DNA of 64,000 nt from an uncultured Methanomicrobiales archaeon (GTDB taxonomy: Archaea > Halobacteriota > Methanomicrobia > Methanomicrobiales > Methanospirillaceae). Both the position numbers and the translations under genes were made by a program. The DNA lies in the NCBI GenBank assembly GCA_903832665.1, contig CAILCG010000016.1, positions 62,001-126,000 on the forward strand. Reading direction: 5' to 3'. The notes below the pieces were generated by a model. It did not search any database, was not told the DNA's origin, and saw only the letters and a program-made list of their open reading frames with translations. Below, in pieces: positions 27,941 through 36,903 of the stretch (position 1 is its first letter; every line of letters begins with the position of its first letter).

Positions 27941-28409
27941 CTGCTCTCCGGATCGAGATCTTTCCACCATTGGCGGGAAGGAATGTGACCGTTCGCCCCA
28001 CCTTGCCTCCTACATCCTCGGCAGATAACTTGATTCCCTGCTCTTTTAAAATTGCACGGACTTTTTCTGTGTTGCGTTCACCAATATTGAGGTTCGTGCC
28101 GAAATACTCAAACATACATGCCCCCCCGGCCATTTTTGCAATAAGGGAGCATTTTCCACTACCGAGCTTCTCCAGTTCACTCAATATCAGGGGGATGGCC
28201 GTATCTGCATATTTACCCGAGCGATCCGTTCTTCCGCCACTATCGGGCAACATGATGTGCACCATTGCACCGGTTTTTTTCTGCGAATCATACAAGGTGA
28301 GTCCAATACAGGAGCCCAGCCCGATAGTCATAATGGGAAACGAACCAACCCGGTATTCACCAATACCAATCATCGCCGGTTGTAGGGTCGGAGAACTTTG
28401 ATCGGCCAT
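27918..28409 (-). CDS. cheD: Chemoreceptor glutamine deamidase CheD
   Basis: Deamidates receptor glutamines and binds CheC to tune adaptation. The 163-aa protein has the catalytic Cys in GLGSCIGLTLYD and His in VHIMLPDS, plus GGACMFEYFG. It follows cheC with a 14-nt gap and is overlapped by the propeller gene. No methyl-accepting receptor gene is in the window. Confidence 0.93.
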   Translation of the reverse strand: MADQSSPTLQPAMIGIGEYRVGSFPIMTIGLGSCIGLTLYDSQKKTGAMVHIMLPDSGGRTDRSGKYADTAIPLILSELEKLGSGKCSLIAKMAGGACMFEYFGTNLNIGERNTEKVRAILKEQGIKLSAEDVGGKVGRTVTFLPANGGKISIRRADGVTSEL

Positions 28410-28423
28410 TATATTCCCAGATA

Positions 28424-29044
28424 TCAGGTTCCGTTCATCATCGCTTCTAGAAGTTCGGTAATTCTTTTGAGCGTACTTAATTCCGGGAGCATGATAATAT
28501 CACTGTCAATCTTGTGCTCCTCACAGATAAGTTCTGTTGAGAAGAGCAGGACTTCGTCAACTTCCTCACCCAGCTGGGCGATGAGTGATTCCATTGCTGC
28601 ATGCGCCATGTCAATACTGAGTGCCGGGGGAGAAGGGAGCATGATAAATCCGAGAAGTTCCGCGGTCGCATCCAGGAACGCAGAGACCATGATGTTACCC
28701 ACTTCAAGGAGAGCACTCTGGTCCATCTCATTTAATTCACGATCCGTATCTGTCATGCCCAGCATGGTATTGGTCAGGCGTATCGCAGATTCACGGGTGA
28801 TGTAAAAAATAATATATCCGCCGTGCTGGATCTCGCCCTGTAGTTCAAAAACGACCATTGCGGCTGATTCATCACCGATATGATTTCCCAGTTCGGCCAG
28901 GTCAATAGATTTTATCGCCGGGACACTCATCGAAACGGAACTCGAAAGCATCTGGGACAGAGTCGTTGCTGCATGAGCAGCTCCGATATTTCCAAGCTCC
29001 TGAATCGCGTCTGCCTGTACTGCTGATAATTTCATTTCATTCAC
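28424..29044 (-). CDS. cheC: CheY-P phosphatase CheC
   Basis: 206-aa CheC/CheX-family protein that dephosphorylates CheY-P and is stimulated by CheD. Two phosphatase motifs are visible: the first D/S-x3-E-x2-N in QADAIQELGNIGAAHA and the second in SALLEVGNIMVSAFLD. The frame opens with GTG at 29044, immediately after the TAG of the cheA 3' part, and an ATG follows three codons later. Strong coupling to cheA and cheD is evident. Confidence 0.93.
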   Translation of the reverse strand: MNEMKLSAVQADAIQELGNIGAAHAATTLSQMLSSSVSMSVPAIKSIDLAELGNHIGDESAAMVVFELQGEIQHGGYIIFYITRESAIRLTNTMLGMTDTDRELNEMDQSALLEVGNIMVSAFLDATAELLGFIMLPSPPALSIDMAHAAMESLIAQLGEEVDEVLLFSTELICEEHKIDSDIIMLPELSTLKRITELLEAMMNGT

Positions 29045-29428
29045 CTACACCATGGTATTTACATCGAGCACGGGAACCACTTCACCATCGCCAAGTATCG
29101 TAATCCCGCTGATTCCCCGGGTGTTACCGATAATACTGCTGAGTAGTTTTACTACAACTTCCTGCTTCCCTTCCACGATATCAACGGCAATGCAGCACTT
29201 TCGCTTCAGGTACTGCACAACAATAAGGATATCCCGCTCATCTGACCTTCCCATCATATCGTCAAGCATGAAGATCTCCAGCACTTCATCCCGCAGGAGA
29301 ATTGCATCGCTTTTTCCAATCCGGTGGGTTGAACCCGTCTTGTAATCCGCCACCTCAACAATACTGCTGATCGGAATGGCGAGCCTCCTCTTGTTGATCC
29401 TCACGATCATGACATCCACAATGGCCAT
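29045..29428 (-). CDS. cheA: CheA C-terminal regulatory (P5) domain, split off by a frameshift
   Basis: 127 aa that read as the CheW-like P5 domain of CheA rather than free CheW: it begins MAIVDVMIVRINKRRLAIP, which normally follows the LLLPPT end of the kinase domain, and ends GISGITILGDGEVVPVLDV, the typical CheA terminus. It overlaps the upstream cheA frame by 22 nt in another frame. One extra C in the C6 run at about 29430-29435 would join both. It ends with TAG, followed directly by cheC. Whether it is translated separately is unknown. Confidence 0.75.
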   Translation of the reverse strand: MAIVDVMIVRINKRRLAIPISSIVEVADYKTGSTHRIGKSDAILLRDEVLEIFMLDDMMGRSDERDILIVVQYLKRKCCIAVDIVEGKQEVVVKLLSSIIGNTRGISGITILGDGEVVPVLDVNTMV

Positions 29429-31008
29429 CGTGGGGGGAGTAATAATTCGAAACGGCTCCCTTTTCCGGGGGTTGTTTCGACCCGGATAGAGCCTTTTAAG
29501 GATTCAATGGATCTCCTGACCACATCGAGCCCGACTCCTCTTCCACTGATATCGGAGATCTTGTCAGCGGTCGAGAATCCCGGAAGGAACAGGATTTCGA
29601 CAGCCTGTTCAGTGGTCATTGTTCTGGCATCTTCCGGAGTTACGAGCCCTTTTTCGATTGCCTTCGACTTTACTTTCTCGACATTGATGCCGCCGCCATC
29701 ATCAATCAATTCGATGATGACATTATCGCGGTCCCGGTGAGCGGAAAGTTTGACAAAACCTTTACGGGGTTTACCCGCTTTTTCCCTGACATCGGGAGAT
29801 TCAATCCCATGATTAACCGCATTACGAATCAAGTGAAGAAGCGGGTCATTGAGCCCGTCCATGACACTTCGATCCAGTTCCGTCTCTCCGCCTTCAATAA
29901 CAAATTCCACTTCCTTCCCATCGTACTGGGCAACATCCCGGACAACCCGTGGAAGGCGATTGAAGATATGATTGAGAGGAATCATACGGATATTCATCAT
30001 CAGGTTCTGGAGATCGGATACGGAACGATCCACAGTGCTGATTGCTTCATCAAGCTCCTTGATCTTGTTCTGTTCAGCGATCTGCTTGAGCCTGCCGCGA
30101 TTTATGACCAGAGCTTCGACAAGGTTCATGATATGATCAAGCTGGGTGATATCCACCCGGAGATTTTTGATCTCCCGGGTCTTGTCCTGTGCAGCGGCAG
30201 CTGCAGCCTGCTGTTTTTTATCAGATTCGGCAGGAGTTGTCTCATCAGAGACTTTTGGGGAAGAGAGCGGCTCTGTCTTTCCTGCGATCGCGACTTCGAC
30301 CGATGCGATATCTGTGCCGGTTGCAGCATTTTTCAGGGCATCGTCACCGACATCACTGGCGATCTTCAATACCAGAGAACCATCGAATTTGCCCTCATCG
30401 ATATCATCGCGTGACGGGTTTATGCAAAGGATCGTTCCCAGCGATTCGAGATTGCCGATGGCCAGCAACGCCCGGATATCCTTCATCATGCAGTCGTCTG
30501 CAACCTTGATTTTTATGACATACCGGGGGCGATCGGTTTCATCAATAACTTCTGCAACTTTTTCAGCAGGGCCTTTGTTCTGTGAGGCCGGGGTTTTGGC
30601 ACCTTCGCTTTTCGGCGTGCCGGCACCGGCAGTGATCCATTGTTTTAAGGCTTTTACCTGTTCATCCGGATTGACGGATAAAGAATCTCCCCCGCCTTCC
30701 ACGTCATCCAGCATCAACTCGATAACATCGGAGCATGCCAGCAGCAGGTTATTGAGATCGGCGGTGATCACGGCACTTCCGCTGCGAATCATCTGGAATA
30801 CATCTTCCATCGTATGGCAGAGCCGCTCCATCTCCATAAATCCCATGGATGCCGAGGCGCCTTTGAGCGTATGGATGGACCGGAATATCTCATCAATAGC
30901 AGTCTGGCTCCCTCCCTTCTCCAGGATCAGCATATTCCGTACGAGATTCTCGTGATTCTCCCGGGATTCTGCAACGAAAAGAGAACGGTATGCTTCAAAC
31001 TCAGACAT
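29407..31008 (-). CDS. cheA: Chemotaxis histidine kinase CheA, P1-P4 part, frameshifted before P5
   Basis: 533 codons covering the HPt domain (phosphorylated His in IHTLKGASASMG), P2 CheY-binding domain (about residues 175-270), P3 dimerisation helices and the P4 ATPase (HLIRNAVNHG, DDGGGI, GRGVGLDVV). The frame ends abnormally in LLLPPRWPLWMS because of a likely -1 slip in a run of six C. The rest of CheA is in the overlapping frame at 29045-29428. The ATG at 31008 gives MSEFEAYRSLF and overlaps the end of cheB. Without P5 the kinase could not couple to receptors through CheW. Confidence 0.85.
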   Translation of the reverse strand: MSEFEAYRSLFVAESRENHENLVRNMLILEKGGSQTAIDEIFRSIHTLKGASASMGFMEMERLCHTMEDVFQMIRSGSAVITADLNNLLLACSDVIELMLDDVEGGGDSLSVNPDEQVKALKQWITAGAGTPKSEGAKTPASQNKGPAEKVAEVIDETDRPRYVIKIKVADDCMMKDIRALLAIGNLESLGTILCINPSRDDIDEGKFDGSLVLKIASDVGDDALKNAATGTDIASVEVAIAGKTEPLSSPKVSDETTPAESDKKQQAAAAAAQDKTREIKNLRVDITQLDHIMNLVEALVINRGRLKQIAEQNKIKELDEAISTVDRSVSDLQNLMMNIRMIPLNHIFNRLPRVVRDVAQYDGKEVEFVIEGGETELDRSVMDGLNDPLLHLIRNAVNHGIESPDVREKAGKPRKGFVKLSAHRDRDNVIIELIDDGGGINVEKVKSKAIEKGLVTPEDARTMTTEQAVEILFLPGFSTADKISDISGRGVGLDVVRRSIESLKGSIRVETTPGKGSRFELLLPPRWPLWMS

Positions 31009-31873
31009 CGATGCCCTCCATCTCCCGAACTGCCTTCTCAATTTCCTTCGCGAGCTTTTTTAATGGAACAATTTTGTGGGCGGCATCATACTTGATGACG
31101 GATCGTGGCATTCCGTAGACCAAGCAGTCTTTCTCATCACAGACAAGATTTGTTCCGCCGGCCTGTTTTATCACCAGCGCCCCTGCACCGGCATCATTTC
31201 CCATTCCGCTCAGTGTCACAGAGACGATATTTTTCCCATAAACCGTAACTGCGGATTCGAATGTCTTATCCACCGCGGGTTTTACCCCATGAAGTGAAGG
31301 GGAATTCGTGTGTATGATCTTCCCGATTTTTTTATTGTGCTCCGATAATGCACCGCTGACAACCGTATGTACGCCGGCTTTTGAGAGAAGGATCCTTCCT
31401 ATAAGGATTGAATCACCGGTCTCAGTCTCTTTGACCGGGATGGGCGAAATCCGGTTGAAACGTTCAGCAAGAGGTGCAGTAAAACCCGGTGGCATATGCT
31501 GGGTAACGATCACGCCAGCCGGAAGATCCGCGGGGAGCTCGGCGAGAAGGGTGTCGAGCATGAGCGGACCTCCCGCTGAAGACCCGATGAGGACAACCCT
31601 GTCGGCAGATTTGGCGGATAAGGTTTCTTTTCTGGTCACTGCCTTTACCGGCAGTGTCATGAGATGTTTGACGGAATTTATCAGTTCCTGCCCAATCTCC
31701 CGCACATGAGGGATATCCTTTGGCTTGAGCATAAAATCATCTGCCCCGAGCCGTATTGCCTGGTGAGTCAGGTCCGCATCCTTGGTGGTGAGGGTGCTCA
31801 GCATCAGGATCTTGGGACGTTTGGATTGTTTCTGGAGTTCTTTTAAGACTTCAATTCCATTCATCACCGGCAT
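31001..31873 (-). CDS. cheB: N-terminally truncated protein-glutamate methylesterase CheB
   Basis: The methylesterase domain is complete, with catalytic Ser in GSSAGGP, His in TQHMPPGFT and Asp in GMGNDAGA. The receiver domain is cut. Coding similarity begins at EKIKSLSPDL and includes the phosphoacceptor LDIEMP, but there is a stop at 31934-31936 and no start codon before MPVMNG at 31873. About 35-40 residues are missing, replaced by the end of the arlG-type gene, which stops at 31929. Any product from the ATG at 31873 lacks the phosphorylation site. It overlaps cheA by 8 nt. Confidence 0.8.
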   Translation of the reverse strand: MPVMNGIEVLKELQKQSKRPKILMLSTLTTKDADLTHQAIRLGADDFMLKPKDIPHVREIGQELINSVKHLMTLPVKAVTRKETLSAKSADRVVLIGSSAGGPLMLDTLLAELPADLPAGVIVTQHMPPGFTAPLAERFNRISPIPVKETETGDSILIGRILLSKAGVHTVVSGALSEHNKKIGKIIHTNSPSLHGVKPAVDKTFESAVTVYGKNIVSVTLSGMGNDAGAGALVIKQAGGTNLVCDEKDCLVYGMPRSVIKYDAAHKIVPLKKLAKEIEKAVREMEGIDV

Positions 31874-31928
31874 TTCAATATCGAGGGTGATGAGGTCCGG
31901 AGAGAGGCTTTTGATCTTTTCTGGTGCT

Positions 31929-32393
31929 TCAGCTCACGTTGAATTCAATCGAGCGCCATATGCCATCCGGAAGAATAAACTGGAAATATACCAGGTTGCC
32001 TTTTGCCGGCATGGAGGGCGGTCTAACGGAAATCTGCAGGGTCTCTCCCGGGTCCCAGTCGTTGTTCCCGTTGAGATCAAAAATAGTAAACGTCCAGTCG
32101 GATACTCGGCCATAATTATTTGAAGGACCGCAGAAGACATCGGAACGCAAAATATCCGAATTGGGAATTCTCTGGCTTCCGATATTTTTCATCCAGACAT
32201 TTGCCGTGGTACTGTTGGCAAAGGTTGTGACAATCTTGAAATCCGTACGCAATCGCTGATCCGATTCATGCGTAGCAGACTGGAAAGTCCCGGCCATGGT
32301 ATACACTACCGGAAAAACCGCGTTGATCAATACTCCTGCAGCAATCACTGCAGTAATCAAAAACATGGCGGTGGTGAACGTCTCGGCAGACAT
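31929..32393 (-). CDS. Archaellum stator-type protein, ArlG/FlaG family
   Basis: 154 aa: one N-terminal membrane helix (MFLITAVIAAGVLINAVFPVV, residues 10-30) followed by an extracytoplasmic β-sandwich domain (KIVTTFANSTTANVWMKNIG, VYFQFILPDG). This layout is that of the ArlF/ArlG pair that anchors the archaellum to the S-layer. Similarity favours ArlG. It starts 3 nt after the arlCDE-type gene ends. The expected arlF, arlH, arlI and arlJ do not follow. Instead the truncated cheB begins at the same place. Confidence 0.75.
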   Translation of the reverse strand: MSAETFTTAMFLITAVIAAGVLINAVFPVVYTMAGTFQSATHESDQRLRTDFKIVTTFANSTTANVWMKNIGSQRIPNSDILRSDVFCGPSNNYGRVSDWTFTIFDLNGNNDWDPGETLQISVRPPSMPAKGNLVYFQFILPDGIWRSIEFNVS

Positions 32394-32396
32394 GGA

Positions 32397-33362
32397 TCAT
32401 ATCCTGTCGGGAAGGTTCATCCAGTCATCATCGTTTTCTTTACTCTTGGAAGGGGAGGATCGTTCTCTCATTGAGACTCCGGACACGTCGATCCTTCCTT
32501 CTCCGGATTTTTCCTTCTGGGGAGCATCCTGCTGGCGATGCTCCATCATCACTTCAATCATATCCCGGTCAAGGGATGTATCGGTGGGGGCTAATATGCG
32601 GTTCAATGAGTAGAGTTCGGCAACAAACTCATCCGGCCCTACCTCATGTTCCTCACCGAGATTTGCCGGCATAAGGCGGGAGATCTCCCGGATCTCATCG
32701 CAGGAATCCTTGGTGATGTATCCCATCGCCTGGTAAGAGCCCAGTATTATCTCAAGCCGGTCATGCCCGTACTTCTTCACGGCCTGGTGGGTCCATTTGA
32801 AAAGCTTATACACTTTCTGGAGTCTAAGTTTCTCGTTTAATGGGACTGCCGGCTGCACTGCAGTTTTGGCCGGCTGGCTGACCTGTTGACTTGCGAGCGG
32901 GTTTACCAGTGGTGGAACCAGATTCTGGTTTCTTAACGCAGCAAGCATCTGCTCATCCAGCAGTTTTCGTTCTGCATCGTATTGCGTCACTGGTGCCGAA
33001 GGTTTTTCTGCTTCCTTCGGGTGATCTGCCTTGGTTTTCTCTGCTTCATCCTTTGACTTGGTTGCATCGATCTGCGATTCGCGGGCATCAAGGGCTGCTT
33101 CCCGGGCTTCAAGTGCAGATCGTTTTGCATCGCCGGCATCAGTATCAGCTGACGAGGCATTCGGACCCGATCCTCCGGGCATTGCCGTGAGGGTAAAAGG
33201 GTTTTCCAGTTCGTTCATCCGTTCGCGGATGTCCATGAGGAGACGTTTTATGGAGGTTTTGATCAGGTCGACTTCCCGCTCAAGGTTCTGCAGTTTAACC
33301 TCGGGGTCATCCTCTGATGCGGCAGTGATGATATGGTCTACCTGGGACTGATTAACCGCCAT
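32397..33362 (-). CDS. Archaellum cytoplasmic-ring protein, ArlC/D/E-type
   Basis: 321 aa. The conserved FlaD/E domain lies at about residues 175-265 (RLQKVYKLFKWTHQAVKKYG, LEIILGSYQAMGYIT, EIREISRLMP). The N-terminal part is a charged coiled coil (EREVDLIKTSIKRLL, ALEAREAALDARESQ) and the tail is Ser/Lys-rich. Such proteins form the cytosolic ring that links CheF/CheY signals to the motor. The ATG at 33362 is preferred over an upstream extension. 33363-33551 contains a TATA-like ATAAATATTCG on this strand and no gene. Confidence 0.8.
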   Translation of the reverse strand: MAVNQSQVDHIITAASEDDPEVKLQNLEREVDLIKTSIKRLLMDIRERMNELENPFTLTAMPGGSGPNASSADTDAGDAKRSALEAREAALDARESQIDATKSKDEAEKTKADHPKEAEKPSAPVTQYDAERKLLDEQMLAALRNQNLVPPLVNPLASQQVSQPAKTAVQPAVPLNEKLRLQKVYKLFKWTHQAVKKYGHDRLEIILGSYQAMGYITKDSCDEIREISRLMPANLGEEHEVGPDEFVAELYSLNRILAPTDTSLDRDMIEVMMEHRQQDAPQKEKSGEGRIDVSGVSMRERSSPSKSKENDDDWMNLPDRI

Positions 33363-33551
33363 AATGTATCTATGCGATACATCGCATTTGTGCTTAATAA
33401 ATATTCGTATACCCAAATACCGAGAAATCGGGACGGGGGTTTAATTTTGGGAATATTGCGGGATTTTGCAGGCTACTTGGCGGAAGAAGGGGTCGGGCAA
33501 AAAGAAAAGATAGTCTTTCTGTTTGTGAAAGAGGGAAGATCGAAAGAAAAA

Positions 33552-33995
33552 TTATTCCGGCTTTTGTCCGGCCGGAAAACTCAATAAACCGGCTTTCTTG
33601 ATCATATAATAACCAGCGCCGAGACCGACAACAATCACGCCAATTCCCATCAGCTCAAACCCCGATTCGAAACCCTTTAAGGAAGAGGGATCCAGGAGGA
33701 TCACTTTTCTTGCCATCGCGATCATAGCCAGCAGGATAACAATCTCTACGTGGATGGTATTCTCGATAAAGTACGCCTTGATCGTATCGAGCAGTTCAAC
33801 CCCAATCAGTACGAGGAGGAAACCACCCAGAATGGTGACCATCTCCCCGGGTACGAAAATGCCGGGAGTTACTAACACCAGCGTCTTCCACAGGAACAAA
33901 ACCAGTTCACCCACACTTGCGATCAGCACGACCATCAGCAGGATCATGAGAACAGCATAGATCGCTTTTTCGAATTTATTGACTATTTCGATCAT
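33552..33995 (-). CDS. PsiE-like membrane protein
   Basis: 147 aa with four hydrophobic segments (about 12-35, 48-68, 78-95, 112-132), matching the phosphate-starvation-inducible PsiE family: IEIVNKFEKAIYAVLMILL at the start and VILLAMIAMARKVILLD in the middle. Function of the family is not known. It lies 9 nt after the end of cobA on the same strand, so it may be cotranscribed with the tetrapyrrole genes, although a functional link is not evident. Confidence 0.75.
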   Translation of the reverse strand: MIEIVNKFEKAIYAVLMILLMVVLIASVGELVLFLWKTLVLVTPGIFVPGEMVTILGGFLLVLIGVELLDTIKAYFIENTIHVEIVILLAMIAMARKVILLDPSSLKGFESGFELMGIGVIVVGLGAGYYMIKKAGLLSFPAGQKPE

Positions 33996-34004
33996 AAAAA
34001 TCCC

Positions 34005-34760
34005 CTATTCAACAGGAATAAGATCCGGGTTCGCCGGATTATAAAGCTTCACCACATCACCGATCACGATCACCGCGGGAGGCTTCACGCCGATTTTTCC
34101 GGCCTCATCGGCAATGGATACCAGCGCTCCGGCAGTCACCCGCCGGTCTTTCCGGAGGCCCCGTTCAATGATCGCAACCGGGGTCCCTTCAGACTTGCCA
34201 TTCCGGATAAGCACTTCGGCAATCTTGCCAAGGTTTGCCACCCCCATCAGGATCACGATCGTGCCCCGGCTCTGTGCGAGAAGTCGCCAGTCCAGTGCAG
34301 GTTCAGCCTTTGTCGGATCTTCGTTACCGGTCAGAATCGTGACCTGCGAGGCGTACTTCCGGTGGGTGAGCGGAATTCCCACGGAAGCGGGGACCGCAAG
34401 TGCGCTGGAGATCCCCGGCACCATCTCGACAGCGATCCCGGCAGAGCTGACGGTCTCGAGTTCCTCGCCTCCCCGGCCGAACAGGAACGGATCGCCGCCT
34501 TTTAGCCGGACCACCGTCTTTCCCTTCCGGGCCCGGTCCACCACCAGGGCTTCGATCTCATCCTGTTCGAGCACATGCTTGCCCCCGTACTTCCCGCAGT
34601 CGATCTTCTCGGCCCGGGCGGGCAGGGATGCGATGATCTCCTCACCCGGGAGCTGGTCGAAGAGGACAACATCCGCTGCATCGATCACCCTGCGGCCCCG
34701 CTGCGTGAGGAGACCCTCACCACCAGGGCCTGAACCCACCAGATACACTTTACCGTTCAT
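34005..34760 (-). CDS. cobA: Uroporphyrinogen-III C-methyltransferase
   Basis: SAM-dependent double methylation at C2 and C7 to make precorrin-2, the branch toward siroheme, cobamides and F430. The 251-aa protein has the N-terminal VGSGPGGEGLLT, RLKGGDPFLFGRGGEE and VPGISSALAVPA motifs and no fused HemD or dehydrogenase domain. The ATG at 34760 overlaps the hemC TGA (ATGA). It ends with TAG. The next enzyme, precorrin-2 dehydrogenase, is not in the window. Confidence 0.95.
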   Translation of the reverse strand: MNGKVYLVGSGPGGEGLLTQRGRRVIDAADVVLFDQLPGEEIIASLPARAEKIDCGKYGGKHVLEQDEIEALVVDRARKGKTVVRLKGGDPFLFGRGGEELETVSSAGIAVEMVPGISSALAVPASVGIPLTHRKYASQVTILTGNEDPTKAEPALDWRLLAQSRGTIVILMGVANLGKIAEVLIRNGKSEGTPVAIIERGLRKDRRVTAGALVSIADEAGKIGVKPPAVIVIGDVVKLYNPANPDLIPVE

Positions 34761-35653
34761 GGATACTCCTCCTTACTTATCCCCAGTTGCCTGCAGGCTT
34801 CATCGATCAGGTCCTGTGCTTTTCCTTTGAGCAGACGGCCCTTCTCCCGCGCCTCTTCAATGGTTTTCACATCCACTTCGATTCGTTCGGTCCGTGCGCC
34901 ATCCAGCGAGAGGACCTCTGCTATGAGATGACCGGCCCGGCAGTAGATCCCCAGGGGCGTATAGCATCCCCCGCCCAGCTGCTCCATCACGGCCCGTTCG
35001 ATCAGCACATCATTCCGGGTCTGCGGGTGATCGAGCGCCGAGAGCATCTCCATCAGTGATGGATCGGACCGGCTCACCACCGCGATCGTGCCCTGGTTTG
35101 GGGATGGGACGAACTTCTCCGGGGGAAAGCGATCTCCGGGGATCCGGATGCCCAGCCGGGTCAGTCCCGCTTCGGCAAGAATGATCGCATCGTATTCGCC
35201 TTCATTGAGTTTCCGGAGCCGGGTATCGACATTTCCCCGGAGATCCTTTACCATCAAATCCGGATCGTGCCTGAGCAACTGGGCAGTACGCCGGGTGCTC
35301 GAAGTCCCGATCACCTTCACCTTGCCCAGCGGGATCGTGTGGGCAATATAATCTGCAGGGGAATCGCGCTTGAGGACTGCCGCGGTAAAGAGCCCGTGGG
35401 GACGGAACGCGGGAATATCCTTCATGCTGTGCACGGCACAATCGATCTCGCCGGCAAGGATTGCGTCATCCAGTGCCCGGACAAATACTCCCTGGCCGCC
35501 AATCGCATGCAACGGGACTCCCGTGGTGGTGTCTCCCTGGGTGGAGATGATCTGCTTCTCGGAAGGAATCCCGAGCGCAGCTAATTTTTTCATGACCGTC
35601 TCGGTCTGGGCAAGGGCCAGCTTGCTGCCCCGGGTTCCAATTGTTATCGACAT
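34757..35653 (-). CDS. hemC: Hydroxymethylbilane synthase (porphobilinogen deaminase)
   Basis: Polymerises four porphobilinogen units to hydroxymethylbilane. The 298-aa protein begins [16 protein letters not shown], has [11 protein letters not shown] at about 116-126, and carries the dipyrromethane cofactor on Cys230 in [11 protein letters not shown]. The frame is open 48 codons upstream inside hemL, but the family start is at 35653. It overlaps hemL by 10 nt and cobA by 4 nt. The hemD gene needed for the next step is absent from the operon. Confidence 0.96.
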   Translation of the reverse strand: MSITIGTRGSKLALAQTETVMKKLAALGIPSEKQIISTQGDTTTGVPLHAIGGQGVFVRALDDAILAGEIDCAVHSMKDIPAFRPHGLFTAAVLKRDSPADYIAHTIPLGKVKVIGTSSTRRTAQLLRHDPDLMVKDLRGNVDTRLRKLNEGEYDAIILAEAGLTRLGIRIPGDRFPPEKFVPSPNQGTIAVVSRSDPSLMEMLSALDHPQTRNDVLIERAVMEQLGGGCYTPLGIYCRAGHLIAEVLSLDGARTERIEVDVKTIEEAREKGRLLKGKAQDLIDEACRQLGISKEEYP

Positions 35654-36903
35654 TGTGAGTACGCCTGTGAGAGGGTGGAGAGGTCCTGATCGCTGTGCGC
35701 TGTTGAGATAAAATTGGTCTCGAACTGTGAGGGGGGCAGGAAGATACCGGCATCCAGCATCCTTGTCCAGAAGCGTCCGAATGCCTCGGTGTTGCATTCC
35801 TTGACCTCCCGGTAATTCTTCGGGGGCGTGCTGCGGAAGAAATATTTGAACATCGAGCCGAGCCGGACAAACGAGCCGTCGTGCTTTCCTTCCAGCGACT
35901 CTTCAAGAGCCCGGGTCTTTGCCTCCAATTCCTGGTACAGCATCTGGTTGTCGTGAAGGTACCGGAGTGTGGCGATACCGGCCGAAAGGGAGAGCGGGTT
36001 TCCGGAGAACGTTCCTGCCTGGTATACCGGGCCCTGCGGGGCGGTGAGCGAAAGGATATCCCGGCGCCCTCCGAATGCCCCTATGGGAAGCCCGCCACCA
36101 ATAATTTTGCCCAGGGTCGTGAGATCCGGCTTCACGCCGTACATCACCTGGGCGCCACCAATACCGAGCCGGTAGCCGGTGATCACCTCATCGAAGATCA
36201 GGAGCACATCGTGCGCCCTGGTGATCTCCCGGACGGCCTGAAGATAGTTGTCGTCAGGCAGCACCGGCCCGATGTTGCCAAGCACCGGTTCGATAATAAG
36301 GGCCGCGACATCGGCATTGGCCGAGAGCACTGTCTCGAGTGCTTCGGGATCATTGTACGGCACCTGCCGGGTATGCTTCACCAGATCGGCCAGCACGCCG
36401 GCGGAATCCGGGACTCCCATCGTGGTGGCACCGGAACCCGCCTTGACGAGCACCGCATCGTGGGCTCCGTGGAACCCGCCTTCGATCTTCACGATATCTT
36501 TTTTACCGGTAAACCCGCGGGCAAGCCGGATGGCAGCCATCGTGGCTTCCGAGCCGCTCGATACGAACCGGACCATGTCCATGCCGGGGTGATCCCCGGT
36601 GATCAGCTTCGCAAACGCGGGTTCGAGCGGCGAGGGGGTCCCGTACAGCCACCCATAATCCAGCTGGGCTTCGATCGCCAGCCGGACCTGGGGTGCTGCG
36701 TGCCCGAGAAGGAGCGGGCCATATGCCATGCAGCAGTCAAGCAGGGAATCCCCGTCAACGGTGGTCAGGTACGAACCGCTGGCGCTGGCGGTGTAAAACG
36801 GGTATGGTCTGATTGCCCGTACCGGGCTGCTGACGCCGCCGGGCATCAGGGTCTTTGCAACTTCGAACAGGTCGCTACTGGCACTACGGTTATTGTCGTT
36901 CAT
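35644..36903 (-). CDS. hemL: Glutamate-1-semialdehyde 2,1-aminomutase
   Basis: PLP/PMP enzyme that makes 5-aminolevulinate from glutamate-1-semialdehyde in the C5 pathway. 419 aa with [27 protein letters not shown] and the PLP-binding Lys266 in [14 protein letters not shown]. The start [13 protein letters not shown] at 36903 fits the family better than the ATG at 36960 and overlaps hemB by 14 nt. hemA, which makes the substrate, is not in the window. Confidence 0.96.
   Translation of the reverse strand: MNDNNRSASSDLFEVAKTLMPGGVSSPVRAIRPYPFYTASASGSYLTTVDGDSLLDCCMAYGPLLLGHAAPQVRLAIEAQLDYGWLYGTPSPLEPAFAKLITGDHPGMDMVRFVSSGSEATMAAIRLARGFTGKKDIVKIEGGFHGAHDAVLVKAGSGATTMGVPDSAGVLADLVKHTRQVPYNDPEALETVLSANADVAALIIEPVLGNIGPVLPDDNYLQAVREITRAHDVLLIFDEVITGYRLGIGGAQVMYGVKPDLTTLGKIIGGGLPIGAFGGRRDILSLTAPQGPVYQAGTFSGNPLSLSAGIATLRYLHDNQMLYQELEAKTRALEESLEGKHDGSFVRLGSMFKYFFRSTPPKNYREVKECNTEAFGRFWTRMLDAGIFLPPSQFETNFISTAHSDQDLSTLSQAYSQCR

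Noticed and set aside
29045-29428. Free-standing CheW
   Set aside because: The ends match the CheA P5 domain and the frame joins cheA by one nucleotide.
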